From MM2 sp035460165 (lineage in GTDB: Bacteria > Pseudomonadota > Gammaproteobacteria > Burkholderiales > Methylophilaceae): a stretch of DNA of 64,000 nucleotides. Where the stretch lies: assembly GCA_035460165.1 (NCBI GenBank), contig DATHWW010000023.1, positions 1 through 64,000 on the forward strand. Direction: 5' to 3'. Numbering within the stretch: position 1 is the stretch's first letter; each line of letters opens with the position of its first letter. The notes beneath the pieces are model-generated. The model searched no databases. It had not been told where the DNA came from and was given only the letters and a program-made list of their open reading frames with translations. Positions 8,598 to 17,774 of this stretch are shown here, piece by piece. Position numbers and translations under genes: made by a program.

Positions 8598-10755
8598 GCA
8601 GTTTGCCTCCAGAAAGCGCTTCCAGTACCTGTTCCTTCGGGCCGTCCGCGATGATGCGGCCGCCATCGACCACGATCAGCCGATTGACCAGCGACAGCAT
8701 GGAGGCGCGGTGCGTGACCAGCAGCAGCGTCTTGCCGTCTATGTGCTGGGCGAGACGGGCCTTGAGATTTTCTTCGGAGCGGTTATCAAGGGAGTTGCTG
8801 GGTTCGTCCAGCACGAGCATCACCGGGTCGAGCAGCATTGCGCGTGCCACGGCAATCGATTGCCGCTGGCCGCCTGACAGCCCCTCGCCGCGTTCGCCCA
8901 CTGGCATGTCGAAGCCGAGCGGATGGCGGTTGACGAATTCGGTGACGCCGGCGATTTCGGCGGCATTCAGCATCGCCCGATCATCCACGTACGGCGCCCC
9001 GAACACGATGTTATTGCGCACCGTGCCGTAGAACAGCATCGGATCTTGCGGCACATAGGCGATGTTGCGGCGCAGGTCTGCGGGGTCGATCTGCTGCAAG
9101 TCCACGCCGTCTATCCACACCGAGCCGGCGGTCGGCTGGTAGAGGCCCATGATCAGTTTTTCGAGGGTGGTCTTGCCGGAACCGATACGGCCGATGACGC
9201 CGACCCGTTCGCCGGCGGCGATGCGGAAGGAAATATTCTGCAATGCAGCGATGGGCTGTTCCGGATAGTTGAAGGACACGTCCTTGAACTCGATGGTGCC
9301 CTTGAAATTGGGGCGATGCACGAAGTTCTTGCCCTGTTCGCGCTCCACCGGCAACGCCATCATGCGATTGATGCCGTCCAGTGCGGCGCGTGCATGGTGG
9401 TAGCGGGTGATCAGGCCGGCGACCTGCGACAGCGGCGCCAGCGCACGTCCGGTCAACATGGTGCAGGCCACCAGCGCGCCGACCGACAGCTCGCGTTCGG
9501 AAATCAGGTAAACGCCGACGATCACCACGCCGACGCTTGCCATCTGTTGCAGGAAGGTGGCGGTATTGACGTTGGCGGCCGACAGCAGGCGTGCCTTGAG
9601 GCTGAGTTTGCCGAGATGGCCGACCAGCTGTTCCCAGCGGCGTTGCATCGGGCCTTCGGCGCCGATGGCCTTGAGGGTTTCCAGCCCGGTCAGGCTTTCG
9701 ATCAGGGTCGATTGGCGCTGCGAGGAGGTACGGAAGGTTTCATTGATCACGGCCGCCAGCGGTTTTTGCAGCAGGAAGGACGACAGCAGGATCAGCGGCA
9801 CTGCGACGATGGCCGGAATCGCGGCCATGCCGCCTATCCACCAGATCAGCACCAGGAACAGGATCAGGAAGGGCAGGTCGACCAGGGTGGTGATCGTGGC
9901 CGAGGTGATGAATTCGCGGAAGGATTCGAATTCCTGCAGGCTGCTGGCGAACGCGCCGACGGAGGGCGGGCGTGCCTCCATGCGGATGCCCATCACCTTT
10001 TCGAAAATATTCGAGGACAGGATAACATCGATCTTCTTGCCGGCGATGTCGATGAAATAGCCGCGCAGGCCGCGCATGACAAAGTCGAAGACATAGACCA
10101 CCCCAACGCCGATCGCCAGCACCCACAGCGTTTCGAGCGTGTTGTTGGGCACGACGCGGTCGTACACGTTCATGATGAACAGCGGCATCACCAGTGCGAA
10201 CAGATTGATCAGCAGGGAGGCGACCAGCACCTCGCTGTAGATCGGCCACGACATCTTGACGGTATCCCAGAACCAGTGCTTGGGCTTGGGGATGAAGCTT
10301 GCTTCCGAGCGCTTGTCGAAACGGAACGCCGGCTTCACGAAAATGGCGAAGCCGGTATAGCGTTCTTCCAGGTCTTTTAGTGTGATCTCGGCTTCGCCGG
10401 CACCGGCTTCCGGGAAAACGACTTTGGCTGTTCCATCGTGCTTTTCGAGCAGGATGCAGGCCTGTCCATCTTGCAGCAGCAATACGGTCGGCAAGGTCAG
10501 GTTGCTGATGGTGTCCAGCTTGCGCTTGATGATCTGGGCGCTGATATCCGCGCGTGCGGCGGCACGGACGAATAATTCGGGGGTCAATCGGGAGGAAACC
10601 AGCGGCAGACCGGCCGTCAGGGATTGCAGGGAGAAAGGGCGGTGCTGCATGCGGGTGAGCAGCACCAGACAGTTTGCCAGGGGATCGTCGGGAAGCAACG
10701 CTTCCTTGGGAATATCCCAAGCCTGTTTCGTGGAAGTGCCTGCGGTGGCGGTCAT
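8581..10755 (-). CDS. lapB: Type I secretion ABC exporter with C39-like N-domain (LapB)
   Basis: LapB powers export of the giant adhesin. The 724-residue product has an N-terminal C39-like domain (about 20-140), an ABC transmembrane domain (about 165-440) and a nucleotide-binding domain. The N-domain lacks the catalytic Cys context of true bacteriocin exporters and is better read as a substrate-docking domain, as in HlyB and LapB. ATPase motifs are intact: Walker A GRIGSGKTT (about 520), signature LSGGQRQS, Walker B VMLVLDEPS (about 650) and the H-loop His in VTHRAS. A GAGGA ribosome site precedes the ATG. It is the first gene of the minus-strand pair lapB-lapC. Confidence 0.93.
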   Translation of the reverse strand: MTATAGTSTKQAWDIPKEALLPDDPLANCLVLLTRMQHRPFSLQSLTAGLPLVSSRLTPELFVRAAARADISAQIIKRKLDTISNLTLPTVLLLQDGQACILLEKHDGTAKVVFPEAGAGEAEITLKDLEERYTGFAIFVKPAFRFDKRSEASFIPKPKHWFWDTVKMSWPIYSEVLVASLLINLFALVMPLFIMNVYDRVVPNNTLETLWVLAIGVGVVYVFDFVMRGLRGYFIDIAGKKIDVILSSNIFEKVMGIRMEARPPSVGAFASSLQEFESFREFITSATITTLVDLPFLILFLVLIWWIGGMAAIPAIVAVPLILLSSFLLQKPLAAVINETFRTSSQRQSTLIESLTGLETLKAIGAEGPMQRRWEQLVGHLGKLSLKARLLSAANVNTATFLQQMASVGVVIVGVYLISERELSVGALVACTMLTGRALAPLSQVAGLITRYHHARAALDGINRMMALPVEREQGKNFVHRPNFKGTIEFKDVSFNYPEQPIAALQNISFRIAAGERVGVIGRIGSGKTTLEKLIMGLYQPTAGSVWIDGVDLQQIDPADLRRNIAYVPQDPMLFYGTVRNNIVFGAPYVDDRAMLNAAEIAGVTEFVNRHPLGFDMPVGERGEGLSGGQRQSIAVARAMLLDPVMLVLDEPSNSLDNRSEENLKARLAQHIDGKTLLLVTHRASMLSLVNRLIVVDGGRIIADGPKEQVLEALSGGKLHVAKN

Positions 10756-10876
10756 AGCGATCCTCGTGAGGGCTTATGCAGATTTGTGGCCGATTCTAGC
10801 ACGCTCTCTGGCCGTAAATGCTGGGTTTTCAGTATAAAAAACAAGCCGCTGTAAGAATGTGTCGGCGTCAAAAAAA

Positions 10877-12778
10877 TCAGCGCCGCGATTCCAGGTCTTC
10901 CCATCGCAACATTATCTGTTCCAGTTCCGCTTCGAGCGCCGCGAGACGCGCTTGCAACAGCTTCACGCGTGGCGGGTCGGTGCGGTAGATATCGGGATCG
11001 GCCAGCTCGGCATTGATGGCGTTCTGCTCGGTTTCCAGCGTTTCGATTTTGTCGGGCAGGGCCGCCAGTTCGTGGGTTTCCTTGAAACTGAGTTTAGTCT
11101 GCGCCGGTTTTGCGGGAACAGCCGGTTTAGGCGGCGGCGCGGCTTTGGGCTTTTCGATCACCGCTTCGGCGGCGCGCTGTTCGGAAAAGCGGCGCCAGTC
11201 GTCGTAGCCGCCGCCGAATTCGGTCAGTTGCCCGTTGCCTTCAAACGCGATCACCTGCGTCACGGTGTTTTCCAGGAAGGCGCGGTCGTGGCTGACCAGG
11301 AATAGCGTGCCGCCGAAATCCTGCAGCAACTCTTCCAGTAGCTCCAGCGTGTCGATGTCGAGGTCGTTGGTCGGCTCGTCCAGCACCAGCACGTTGGCCG
11401 GGCGAGCGAATAGGCGCGCCAGCAGCAAACGGTTGCGTTCGCCGCCGGAGAGCGATTTGACCGGCGTGCGGGAGCGTTGTGGCGGGAAGAGAAAGTCTTC
11501 CAGATAACTGATGACGTGCTTGCGCTCATTGCCGATCTCGACGAAATCCGAGCCCGGACTGATGGTGTCGGCCAGCGTCGCTTCTTCGTTGAGCTGTTCG
11601 CGCATCTGGTCGAAGTAGGCGATGTTGAGATTGGTGCCGCGCTTGATCTCACCGCTATCCGCCTCCAGTTCGCCCAGGATCAGTTTCAGCAGGGTCGATT
11701 TTCCCGCGCCGTTGGGGCCGAGCAGGCCGATGCGGTCGCCGCGCAAAATGCGGGTAGAAAAGTCGCGGATGATCACTCGGTCGCCGAAGGCTTTGTTGAC
11801 CTGCGTCAATTCCGCCACCAGTTTGCCGGAGCGTTCGCCCGCATCCAGTGCCAACCTGACGTTGCCCTGGCGCTCGCGCCGTGCAGCGCGCTCCAGGCGC
11901 AGCCGTTCCAGCCGGCGCACGCGGCCTTCGTTGCGGGTGCGGCGCGCCTTGATGCCCTGGCGTATCCAGACTTCTTCTTGTGCCAGCACCTTGTCGAATT
12001 TGGCGGCATGGGTGGCTTCGACCTCCAACAGTTCGGCCTTCTTGATCTGGTAGGCGCTGAAATTGCCCTTGAATTCGGTGAGATGGCCGCGATCCAGTTC
12101 GACGATGCGCGTGGCGAGGCGATCCAGGAAGCGTCGGTCGTGGGTGATATACAGCAGCGCGCCCTTGAAATCCAGCAGCATGTCTTCAAGCCATTCGATG
12201 GCTTCGAGATCGAGGTGGTTGGTCGGCTCGTCCATCAGCAGGATTTCCGGCGCGGCAACCAGCGCGCGGGCCAGCGCAACGCGTTTGCGCCAGCCGCCGG
12301 AAAGCGTGGATACCGGGGTGTCGGCCGGCAGGCTCAGGCGCGACAGCACAGTCTCGACGCGTGCCTGCACTTGCCAGCCATCCTGCGCTTCCAGTTCGTG
12401 CTGCAGATGCTGCATGCGATCCAGCAGCGCGGTCGTGTCGGCGTCCGGCTCGCCCATCGCGTGCGAGACTGCGTGGTAATCGATCAGTATCTGGCGGAGG
12501 TTGCCCAATCCTTCGGAGACAGCTTCGAACACGGTATGCTCCGGATCCAGCGGCGGCTCCTGCGGCACGTAGGCAAGGCGGACGCCGGGTGCGCGCCAGA
12601 CGGTGCCGTCATCCAGTTTGGACTCGCCCGCGATGACCTTGAGCAGGCTGGATTTGCCGGTGCCGTTGCGGCCGATCAGCCCGACGCGTTCGCCGGGATC
12701 GAGCAGAAAGTCGGCGTGGTCAAGCAAGGGAGTGAGGCCGTAAGCCAGGCTGGCATTTTCGAGGGTGATATAAGGCAT
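10877..12778 (-). CDS. uup: ABC-F family ATPase Uup
   Basis: This is a soluble ABC-F protein with two ATPase domains in one chain and no membrane helices. In E. coli Uup is linked to ribosome-related functions and to tolerance of branched DNA intermediates. The 633-residue length matches E. coli Uup. Walker A motifs read GRNGTGKSS (N half) and GPNGAGKST (C half), signatures are LSGGWRKR and LSGGERNR, and the Walker B segments are LLMDEPTN and LVLDEPTN. The C-terminal extension (about 545-633) is a charged coiled coil with the KLSFKE motif, which marks Uup rather than EttA. The start codon overlaps the end of the upstream AsmA-family reading frame region closely, with 19 bases between stop and start. 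Confidence 0.9.
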   Translation of the reverse strand: MPYITLENASLAYGLTPLLDHADFLLDPGERVGLIGRNGTGKSSLLKVIAGESKLDDGTVWRAPGVRLAYVPQEPPLDPEHTVFEAVSEGLGNLRQILIDYHAVSHAMGEPDADTTALLDRMQHLQHELEAQDGWQVQARVETVLSRLSLPADTPVSTLSGGWRKRVALARALVAAPEILLMDEPTNHLDLEAIEWLEDMLLDFKGALLYITHDRRFLDRLATRIVELDRGHLTEFKGNFSAYQIKKAELLEVEATHAAKFDKVLAQEEVWIRQGIKARRTRNEGRVRRLERLRLERAARRERQGNVRLALDAGERSGKLVAELTQVNKAFGDRVIIRDFSTRILRGDRIGLLGPNGAGKSTLLKLILGELEADSGEIKRGTNLNIAYFDQMREQLNEEATLADTISPGSDFVEIGNERKHVISYLEDFLFPPQRSRTPVKSLSGGERNRLLLARLFARPANVLVLDEPTNDLDIDTLELLEELLQDFGGTLFLVSHDRAFLENTVTQVIAFEGNGQLTEFGGGYDDWRRFSEQRAAEAVIEKPKAAPPPKPAVPAKPAQTKLSFKETHELAALPDKIETLETEQNAINAELADPDIYRTDPPRVKLLQARLAALEAELEQIMLRWEDLESRR

Positions 12779-12797
12779 GGCGGCATTTTACCAGCCG

Positions 12798-14828
12798 TCA
12801 GCGGGGTTGCTTGCGGAATTCGGCCAAGATTTGCCGGCAGGATGAAGGGGGGGTGTCGTCGCTGCCGGGGTCGACGAACGGCAGCAGCGCCGCCAGCGGA
12901 TTAATGAAAGCCAGCACGATGCCGCCTGCGACCCGTGCGGCAATCGGGCCGCTTTCGGGACGGACGCTGGGATCGACGAAGGTGCCGCGAATGCGGAGTG
13001 GTGAGCGCAGCGTGAACGGCGAGACGTTCCTGGGCTTGGCGACGAGACGGAGATTGAGCTCTTCGCGCCCCAGGTCGGCGCTGCCGTCGATCAATATCAG
13101 CGTCACGTTGGTATCGATCAATGCCGCCTGCGGCCTGACGATGCCGTTTTTCGTATCGAAATCCATAACCGCGCATTGCATCTTGAGCGGTTCGTCCTTG
13201 GTCAGCCGGATGCCGAGACTTTGGGCGAGATCGAGCCCCAGCAGCTCGATCAGCAAATGCGAGATGGTGCCCTTGCGGACGTACATGAGGATATCGCCGT
13301 CGAGCGAGGAGAGCAGTTCGCGCGTCGAGTTGCCGGTGCCCTGCAGCGCGGTTCTGCCATTCAGCATGCCGGTCATGTAAGCCGGTGGAACCTCGCTGGC
13401 GCCTTCCCGTTTTGCCTCGCGTTTGCGCTCCTGGGAGACCTTGAGCCATTTTTCGAGGTTGATGTCTTTCCAATGCAAGTCGATGCGCCATACGGGCGGC
13501 TTGCGAGTAGGGTTCTGCGGATCCTGGTGGGCATCGATGGAAATCACGCCCGACAGCGAGCCTTTCGCCGTGCTCGCGGCGATTTTAGCCAGCGCGAGCT
13601 TGCCCTTGTCCATTGTCAGGTCGGCGTTGAACGGCCTGATCGGCTCGGCGAAGGCGTTGCCGAGATCGACATGGTCGAGCCTGACGACGACATTGGCGTC
13701 CATCTTGTTGAGCGAGGGCAGATCGAGCGGCCGATCCGCGAACAGCTTGCCTCTGCGCGGCTTGACCACGCTACCGTCGTCGCGGCGGGTGCCGAACGCC
13801 GGGAAAAGATCGGAGATATACAGGCGCTTGCCATTCAGTTCGCCGCTGAGAGATGGCGTTTTCGGCCGCGGGTCGTAGCGGAAATGCCCGGAAAGATCGC
13901 TTTTGCCGATATGGGCGGCATGGGCGTCGATGTTCCAGACTTCGTCGGTCTTCTTGACCCGACCGCGCACCGAGAACTTGTCGGTGACCGGCAGCACGCT
14001 GTAGGTGAAATTGCCGAGTACGCTGAGAGAAGGTCCCTCGACCACGAATTTGCCGTCGATATTTTGCCTGCCCAGCAAATCCGACACCGTGCCGTCGAAA
14101 TCGAGATGCATGCCTGCATAGTCGGCCCAGCCCTTGGAACGGATCGGCGGGGCCATATCGTCACGGGTGGCGATCGGCAGGAAGCCATTCGTCGCCAGCA
14201 CCGCCTTCAACGGTTTATGCCGATAGTTGCCGGTGGCGCGGATATACGAGGCGTTATTGGCGCTGGCGCTGCTCTCGTTGGTGCCGAAGTCGAGCTTGAG
14301 GTCGACTTCGCGTATGGCGTCGACCACTTCGGCGTAACCGCGTGTCGCGATCAGGTGCTCGATCTCGGGAAAAGGCTTGCGCGGCTGGTTGGGATCGCGC
14401 TGGAAGTGCCAGGTTGCGTCTCCGTTGGCGTGCCGGACCAGACGCGCGTCGATGCCGTAGACTTCCAGTGACTTGACGCGCAGCAGGTCTTGGCGCTTCA
14501 AGCGGTAGAGGTCGGTGTAGCGGAGCTCGAGCGCGGCATTCTTGGTGCTGACCAGATGCGGCGCATCGAATCCCGGCGGCGCTGATATCCAAAAGCCGCC
14601 GACCTTGAGCCGGAGGCTGCTGCCGATCAGCCGCAGCTGGAACGGCTCGGAAATTCGTACCGTACGATGTAATTGGGCGCTGGCGAACTTTTCGAACGGC
14701 TGGCGCAGGAAAGGCCAGCCCAACAGTTCGCCCATGGCGATGGCTGCGACCAGGAGCAGCACCGCAGCGAGTATTGCGCGCAAAAAAATGGATTTTCTGC
14801 GCTTTCCGGACTCATTTGGCGAGGACAT
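12798..14828 (-). CDS. AsmA-family inner membrane/periplasmic protein
   Basis: The product has 676 residues with a basic N-terminus, one signal-anchor helix (about 15-35) and a long beta-rich periplasmic part. AsmA-like proteins are thought to help move lipids between membranes. Recognisable segments are the N-terminal AsmA region with GGFWISAPPGFD and the C-terminal part with DGDILMYVRKGTISHLLIELLGLD, ending in a RGTFVDPSVRPE segment typical of AsmA proteins. The C-terminus carries a hydrophobic stretch (about 630-655). It lies between rep and uup on the same strand, and nothing in the neighbours narrows its role. Family assignment is good, precise subfamily is not. Confidence 0.82.
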   Translation of the reverse strand: MSSPNESGKRRKSIFLRAILAAVLLLVAAIAMGELLGWPFLRQPFEKFASAQLHRTVRISEPFQLRLIGSSLRLKVGGFWISAPPGFDAPHLVSTKNAALELRYTDLYRLKRQDLLRVKSLEVYGIDARLVRHANGDATWHFQRDPNQPRKPFPEIEHLIATRGYAEVVDAIREVDLKLDFGTNESSASANNASYIRATGNYRHKPLKAVLATNGFLPIATRDDMAPPIRSKGWADYAGMHLDFDGTVSDLLGRQNIDGKFVVEGPSLSVLGNFTYSVLPVTDKFSVRGRVKKTDEVWNIDAHAAHIGKSDLSGHFRYDPRPKTPSLSGELNGKRLYISDLFPAFGTRRDDGSVVKPRRGKLFADRPLDLPSLNKMDANVVVRLDHVDLGNAFAEPIRPFNADLTMDKGKLALAKIAASTAKGSLSGVISIDAHQDPQNPTRKPPVWRIDLHWKDINLEKWLKVSQERKREAKREGASEVPPAYMTGMLNGRTALQGTGNSTRELLSSLDGDILMYVRKGTISHLLIELLGLDLAQSLGIRLTKDEPLKMQCAVMDFDTKNGIVRPQAALIDTNVTLILIDGSADLGREELNLRLVAKPRNVSPFTLRSPLRIRGTFVDPSVRPESGPIAARVAGGIVLAFINPLAALLPFVDPGSDDTPPSSCRQILAEFRKQPR

Positions 14829-14934
14829 GAGGATTTTTCAGCACCCATGACGGAGTCTTATCATGGAAGGAGTGCTGAGGCCGGTACAAAGTTCCTGCTG
14901 AGGTCGGTCGTCAGGCCGAAAATAGCCGAACTAA

Positions 14935-16926
14935 TTATCCTTTTCCGAGCATCGCGCGGATCTGCGCCATGCGCTCCTTGCCGTGTTCCTTGCTGGCGGC
15001 GGGGTCGGCGCCGGGCATGCCGCTGTGCCTGACGTCGTCGATGGGCAGTTCGGCGATGAAGCGGCTGGGCTCGCAGGATTCGGTTTCGCCGGCGCGCTTG
15101 CGTTTCTTGCACCACGAAATATGCAATGAGCGCTCGGCACGAGTGATGCCGACGTACATCAAGCGGCGTTCTTCCTCGATCTTGCCGTTATCCACCGATT
15201 CGCGATGCGGCAGGATGCCTTCCTCGACGCCGATCAGGAACACATGACCGAACTCCAGTCCCTTGGAGGCGTGCAGTGTGGACAGCTTGACCGCGTCCGG
15301 CTCGCCTTCCTCGCGGCCTTCCAGCATGCTCATCAGCGCGACCATCTGCGTCAGTTGCAGCAGGTTGCGCTCGTCGTCGTCGCCTTTCTTGGTCAACCAG
15401 CCGACGAAGTCCATCACGTTCTTCCACTTGGTTTCGGCGGCGCGCGGTTCCTCGCTGTCGTAGAGGTGCATTTCATACTGGATCGCGGTCAGCAGATCGT
15501 TCAGCACTTCGCCGGCCGGATCCTTGGTGGAGCGTTCCTGCATGCGGTTGATGAAATTGCAGAAGGTGAGCAGGTCGTCCAGTTGCTTGGCTCCGATCAA
15601 TTGCTGGAAATCCCCCTCGAACGCCGCCTCGAACAACGATACGTGCTTTTTCGCGGCATATTCGCCGAGGCGCTCCAGCGTGGTGTTGCCTATGCCTTTC
15701 TTGGGCGTGGTCGCGGCACGGATGAAGGCGGGGTCATCGTCTTCGTTGGCGATCAGGCGCAGGTAGCTGACCAGATCCTTGATCTCGGCCTTGTCGAAGA
15801 ACGATTGCCCGCCGGAGACGGTGTAGGGTACTTTCTGGCTGCGCAATTGCTCTTCCAGCAGTCGCGCCTGGTGGTTGCCGCGATAGAGGATGGCGTAATC
15901 GGCAAATTTGGTGCGGTGCTCGAACTTGTGCGCCATCAGCTTCATCACTACGGTTTCGGCCTCGTGCTCATCATCGCGCATCGCGGCCACTTGGATCATG
16001 TCGCCGGTGCCGTGCTCGCTCCACAGTTTCTTTTCGAACAGCTTGGGATTGTTGGCGATCACCTGGTTGGCGGCGCGCAGGATGCGTACGGTGGAGCGGT
16101 AGTTCTGCTCCAGCTTGATGACTTTCAGCTTGGTAAAGTCCACCGTCAGCTGGCGCAGGTTTTCCACGTCCGCGCCGCGCCAGCCGTAAATCGCCTGGTC
16201 GTCATCGCCGACCGCGGTGAAACGGCCTTCCACGCCAGTCAGCAATTTCACCAGCCGGTACTGGCAGGCGTTGGTGTCCTGGTATTCGTCGATCAGCAAG
16301 TATTTCAGCTTGCGCTGCCAGCGTTCCAGCGCTTCGGGGAACTGCTCGAACAACTCCACCGGCAACTTGATCAGGTCATCGAAATCGACGGCCTGGTAGG
16401 CCTTCAGCGTCTGCTGGTAAATCTGGTACACCTTGGCCGCGGCGTGCGTGTCTTCCTCGTCTGCCTGCGCCTTGGCCTGGTCGGGGGAAACGAAGGAATT
16501 CTTCCAGCTGGAAATCTGCGATTGCGTGCGGCGCAAGAGCTGCTTGTCGGTCGTTGCCAGCACATCGGCCAGAATCTTGAAGCTGTCCGAGGAGTCGAGA
16601 ATGGAAAACTGCGGCTTGTAGCCTAGCAGCGTCGCTTCCTGACGCAGCATCTGCAGACCGAGCGAGTGGAAGGTGGTGACGGTGAGGCCCTTGGAAGGCT
16701 TGCCTTCCAGCAGTTTGCCGACGCGCTCCTGCATTTCGCGCGCCGCCTTGTTGGTGAAGGTAATCGCAGCGATTTCCTTCGGCTGGTAGCCGCACTGGTC
16801 GATCAGATGGACGATCTTGTGCGTAATGACGCGGGTCTTGCCGCTGCCGGCGCCGGCGAGTACTAGCAAGGGGCCGTCGAGATATTTAACCGCTTCGCGT
16901 TGGGGGGGATTTAATTTGGAAAGCAT
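14935..16926 (-). CDS. rep: ATP-dependent DNA helicase Rep
   Basis: Rep is a superfamily 1A 3'-5' helicase that helps forks through protein blocks. The ATG at 16926 gives MLSKLNPPQREAV, which matches the usual Rep N-terminus; a longer GTG start at 16965 with GGAGG 12 bases upstream is possible but adds an atypical 13-residue leader. From 16926 the length is 663 residues, close to E. coli Rep (673). Motifs are intact: Walker A GAGSGKTRV, motif Ia TFTNKAARE, motif II DEYQDTN, motif III GDDDQAIYGWRGA, motif IV LEQNYRS, motif V LHASKGLEF and motif VI YVGITRAE. The gene stands alone, divergent from the signalling cluster that begins at 17130. Confidence 0.93.
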   Translation of the reverse strand: MLSKLNPPQREAVKYLDGPLLVLAGAGSGKTRVITHKIVHLIDQCGYQPKEIAAITFTNKAAREMQERVGKLLEGKPSKGLTVTTFHSLGLQMLRQEATLLGYKPQFSILDSSDSFKILADVLATTDKQLLRRTQSQISSWKNSFVSPDQAKAQADEEDTHAAAKVYQIYQQTLKAYQAVDFDDLIKLPVELFEQFPEALERWQRKLKYLLIDEYQDTNACQYRLVKLLTGVEGRFTAVGDDDQAIYGWRGADVENLRQLTVDFTKLKVIKLEQNYRSTVRILRAANQVIANNPKLFEKKLWSEHGTGDMIQVAAMRDDEHEAETVVMKLMAHKFEHRTKFADYAILYRGNHQARLLEEQLRSQKVPYTVSGGQSFFDKAEIKDLVSYLRLIANEDDDPAFIRAATTPKKGIGNTTLERLGEYAAKKHVSLFEAAFEGDFQQLIGAKQLDDLLTFCNFINRMQERSTKDPAGEVLNDLLTAIQYEMHLYDSEEPRAAETKWKNVMDFVGWLTKKGDDDERNLLQLTQMVALMSMLEGREEGEPDAVKLSTLHASKGLEFGHVFLIGVEEGILPHRESVDNGKIEEERRLMYVGITRAERSLHISWCKKRKRAGETESCEPSRFIAELPIDDVRHSGMPGADPAASKEHGKERMAQIRAMLGKG

Positions 16927-17129
16927 AAGCGGCGCAAGTTTACCGACTGACGGGCGAGGTGTCACTGCGGGAAGTATCCTCCGCCTATGCGAAATGGGTA
17001 CTTTTCCTTTTGTGGCATAGGGTTACATTGATCATGAAGTCGTGATATGTTGGAGAAAACTCAATCATGCTCAGGCTCGCGCCTGTCTCAGGCGAGTTCC
17101 AGGCTGATTTTCTGGAAGCGAGGCCCGCT

Positions 17130-17711
17130 ATGCCAAAAATTCTGGTGGTAGACGACGATCTGGCTGTCTTGGCAACGATCAGTCTCGGGTTGCGGAAGGT
17201 CGGCTATCAGGTGTTGCAGGTGGATAGCGGCACGCCGGCGCTGCGCATTTGCAAGCACGAAAAACCCGACCTCGCCATTCTCGACATGATCATGCCCGAC
17301 ATGAGCGGTCTCGAGGTGGCGCAGCAGCTCAAGAAAGAAACCGCCACCCCTTTCATTTTCCTTTCTGCCCATAGCGACGACAGCCTGGTCAAGGCAGCCG
17401 TTGCGGTGGGTGCGCTCGGCTATCTGATCAAACCCATAGAAATATCGCGCATCGTGCCGGCCATCGAGGTGGCGTTGAAGCGCGCCGATGAGCTGGAGCA
17501 GCTCAGGCTGGGCAACGCCAACCTCGGGGACGTTTCCTTGTCATCAAACGAAACCGACATGGCCGTTGGACTCATCATGGAGCGTCATCATCTGGATCGG
17601 GCGGCGGCTTTCGACATGCTGCGCGCCAATGCCCGCGGACATCCCGGAGGCATCGAGTCATTGGCCCAACGACTGGTCAGCGGCGAAAAAGTGTCGCTGA
17701 CACCCTTGTAA
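17130..17711 (+). CDS. Response regulator with ANTAR RNA-binding domain
   Basis: Receiver (about 1-120) followed by ANTAR (about 135-190). ANTAR regulators bind paired hexaloop hairpins in leader RNAs and prevent termination. The acid pocket (VDDD), phosphoacceptor Asp in LAILDMIMPDMSG (about residue 52) and the conserved Lys in YLIKPIE are present. The ANTAR helix reads AVGLIMERHHLDRAAAF with a following LR..A. The ATG at 17130 is preferred because GCGAGG precedes it and the MPKILVVDDD start is standard; an upstream start at 17067 adds an unlikely leader. It heads the signalling run, 63 bases before the globin-coupled gene. I found no obvious paired-hexaloop target in the window. Confidence 0.85.
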   Translation: MPKILVVDDDLAVLATISLGLRKVGYQVLQVDSGTPALRICKHEKPDLAILDMIMPDMSGLEVAQQLKKETATPFIFLSAHSDDSLVKAAVAVGALGYLIKPIEISRIVPAIEVALKRADELEQLRLGNANLGDVSLSSNETDMAVGLIMERHHLDRAAAFDMLRANARGHPGGIESLAQRLVSGEKVSLTPL

Positions 17712-17774
17712 CCACAGCGCGCATCGCCTGCGCAGATTATTCGAGAAAGAAAAATAATAAGTGAGTCTCATGAC

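Noticed and set aside
8923..10380. 485-codon plus-strand open frame
   Set aside because: It lies wholly antisense to lapB, which has complete ABC motifs, and its product is His/Gln/Asp-rich without domains. It is a GC-rich shadow.
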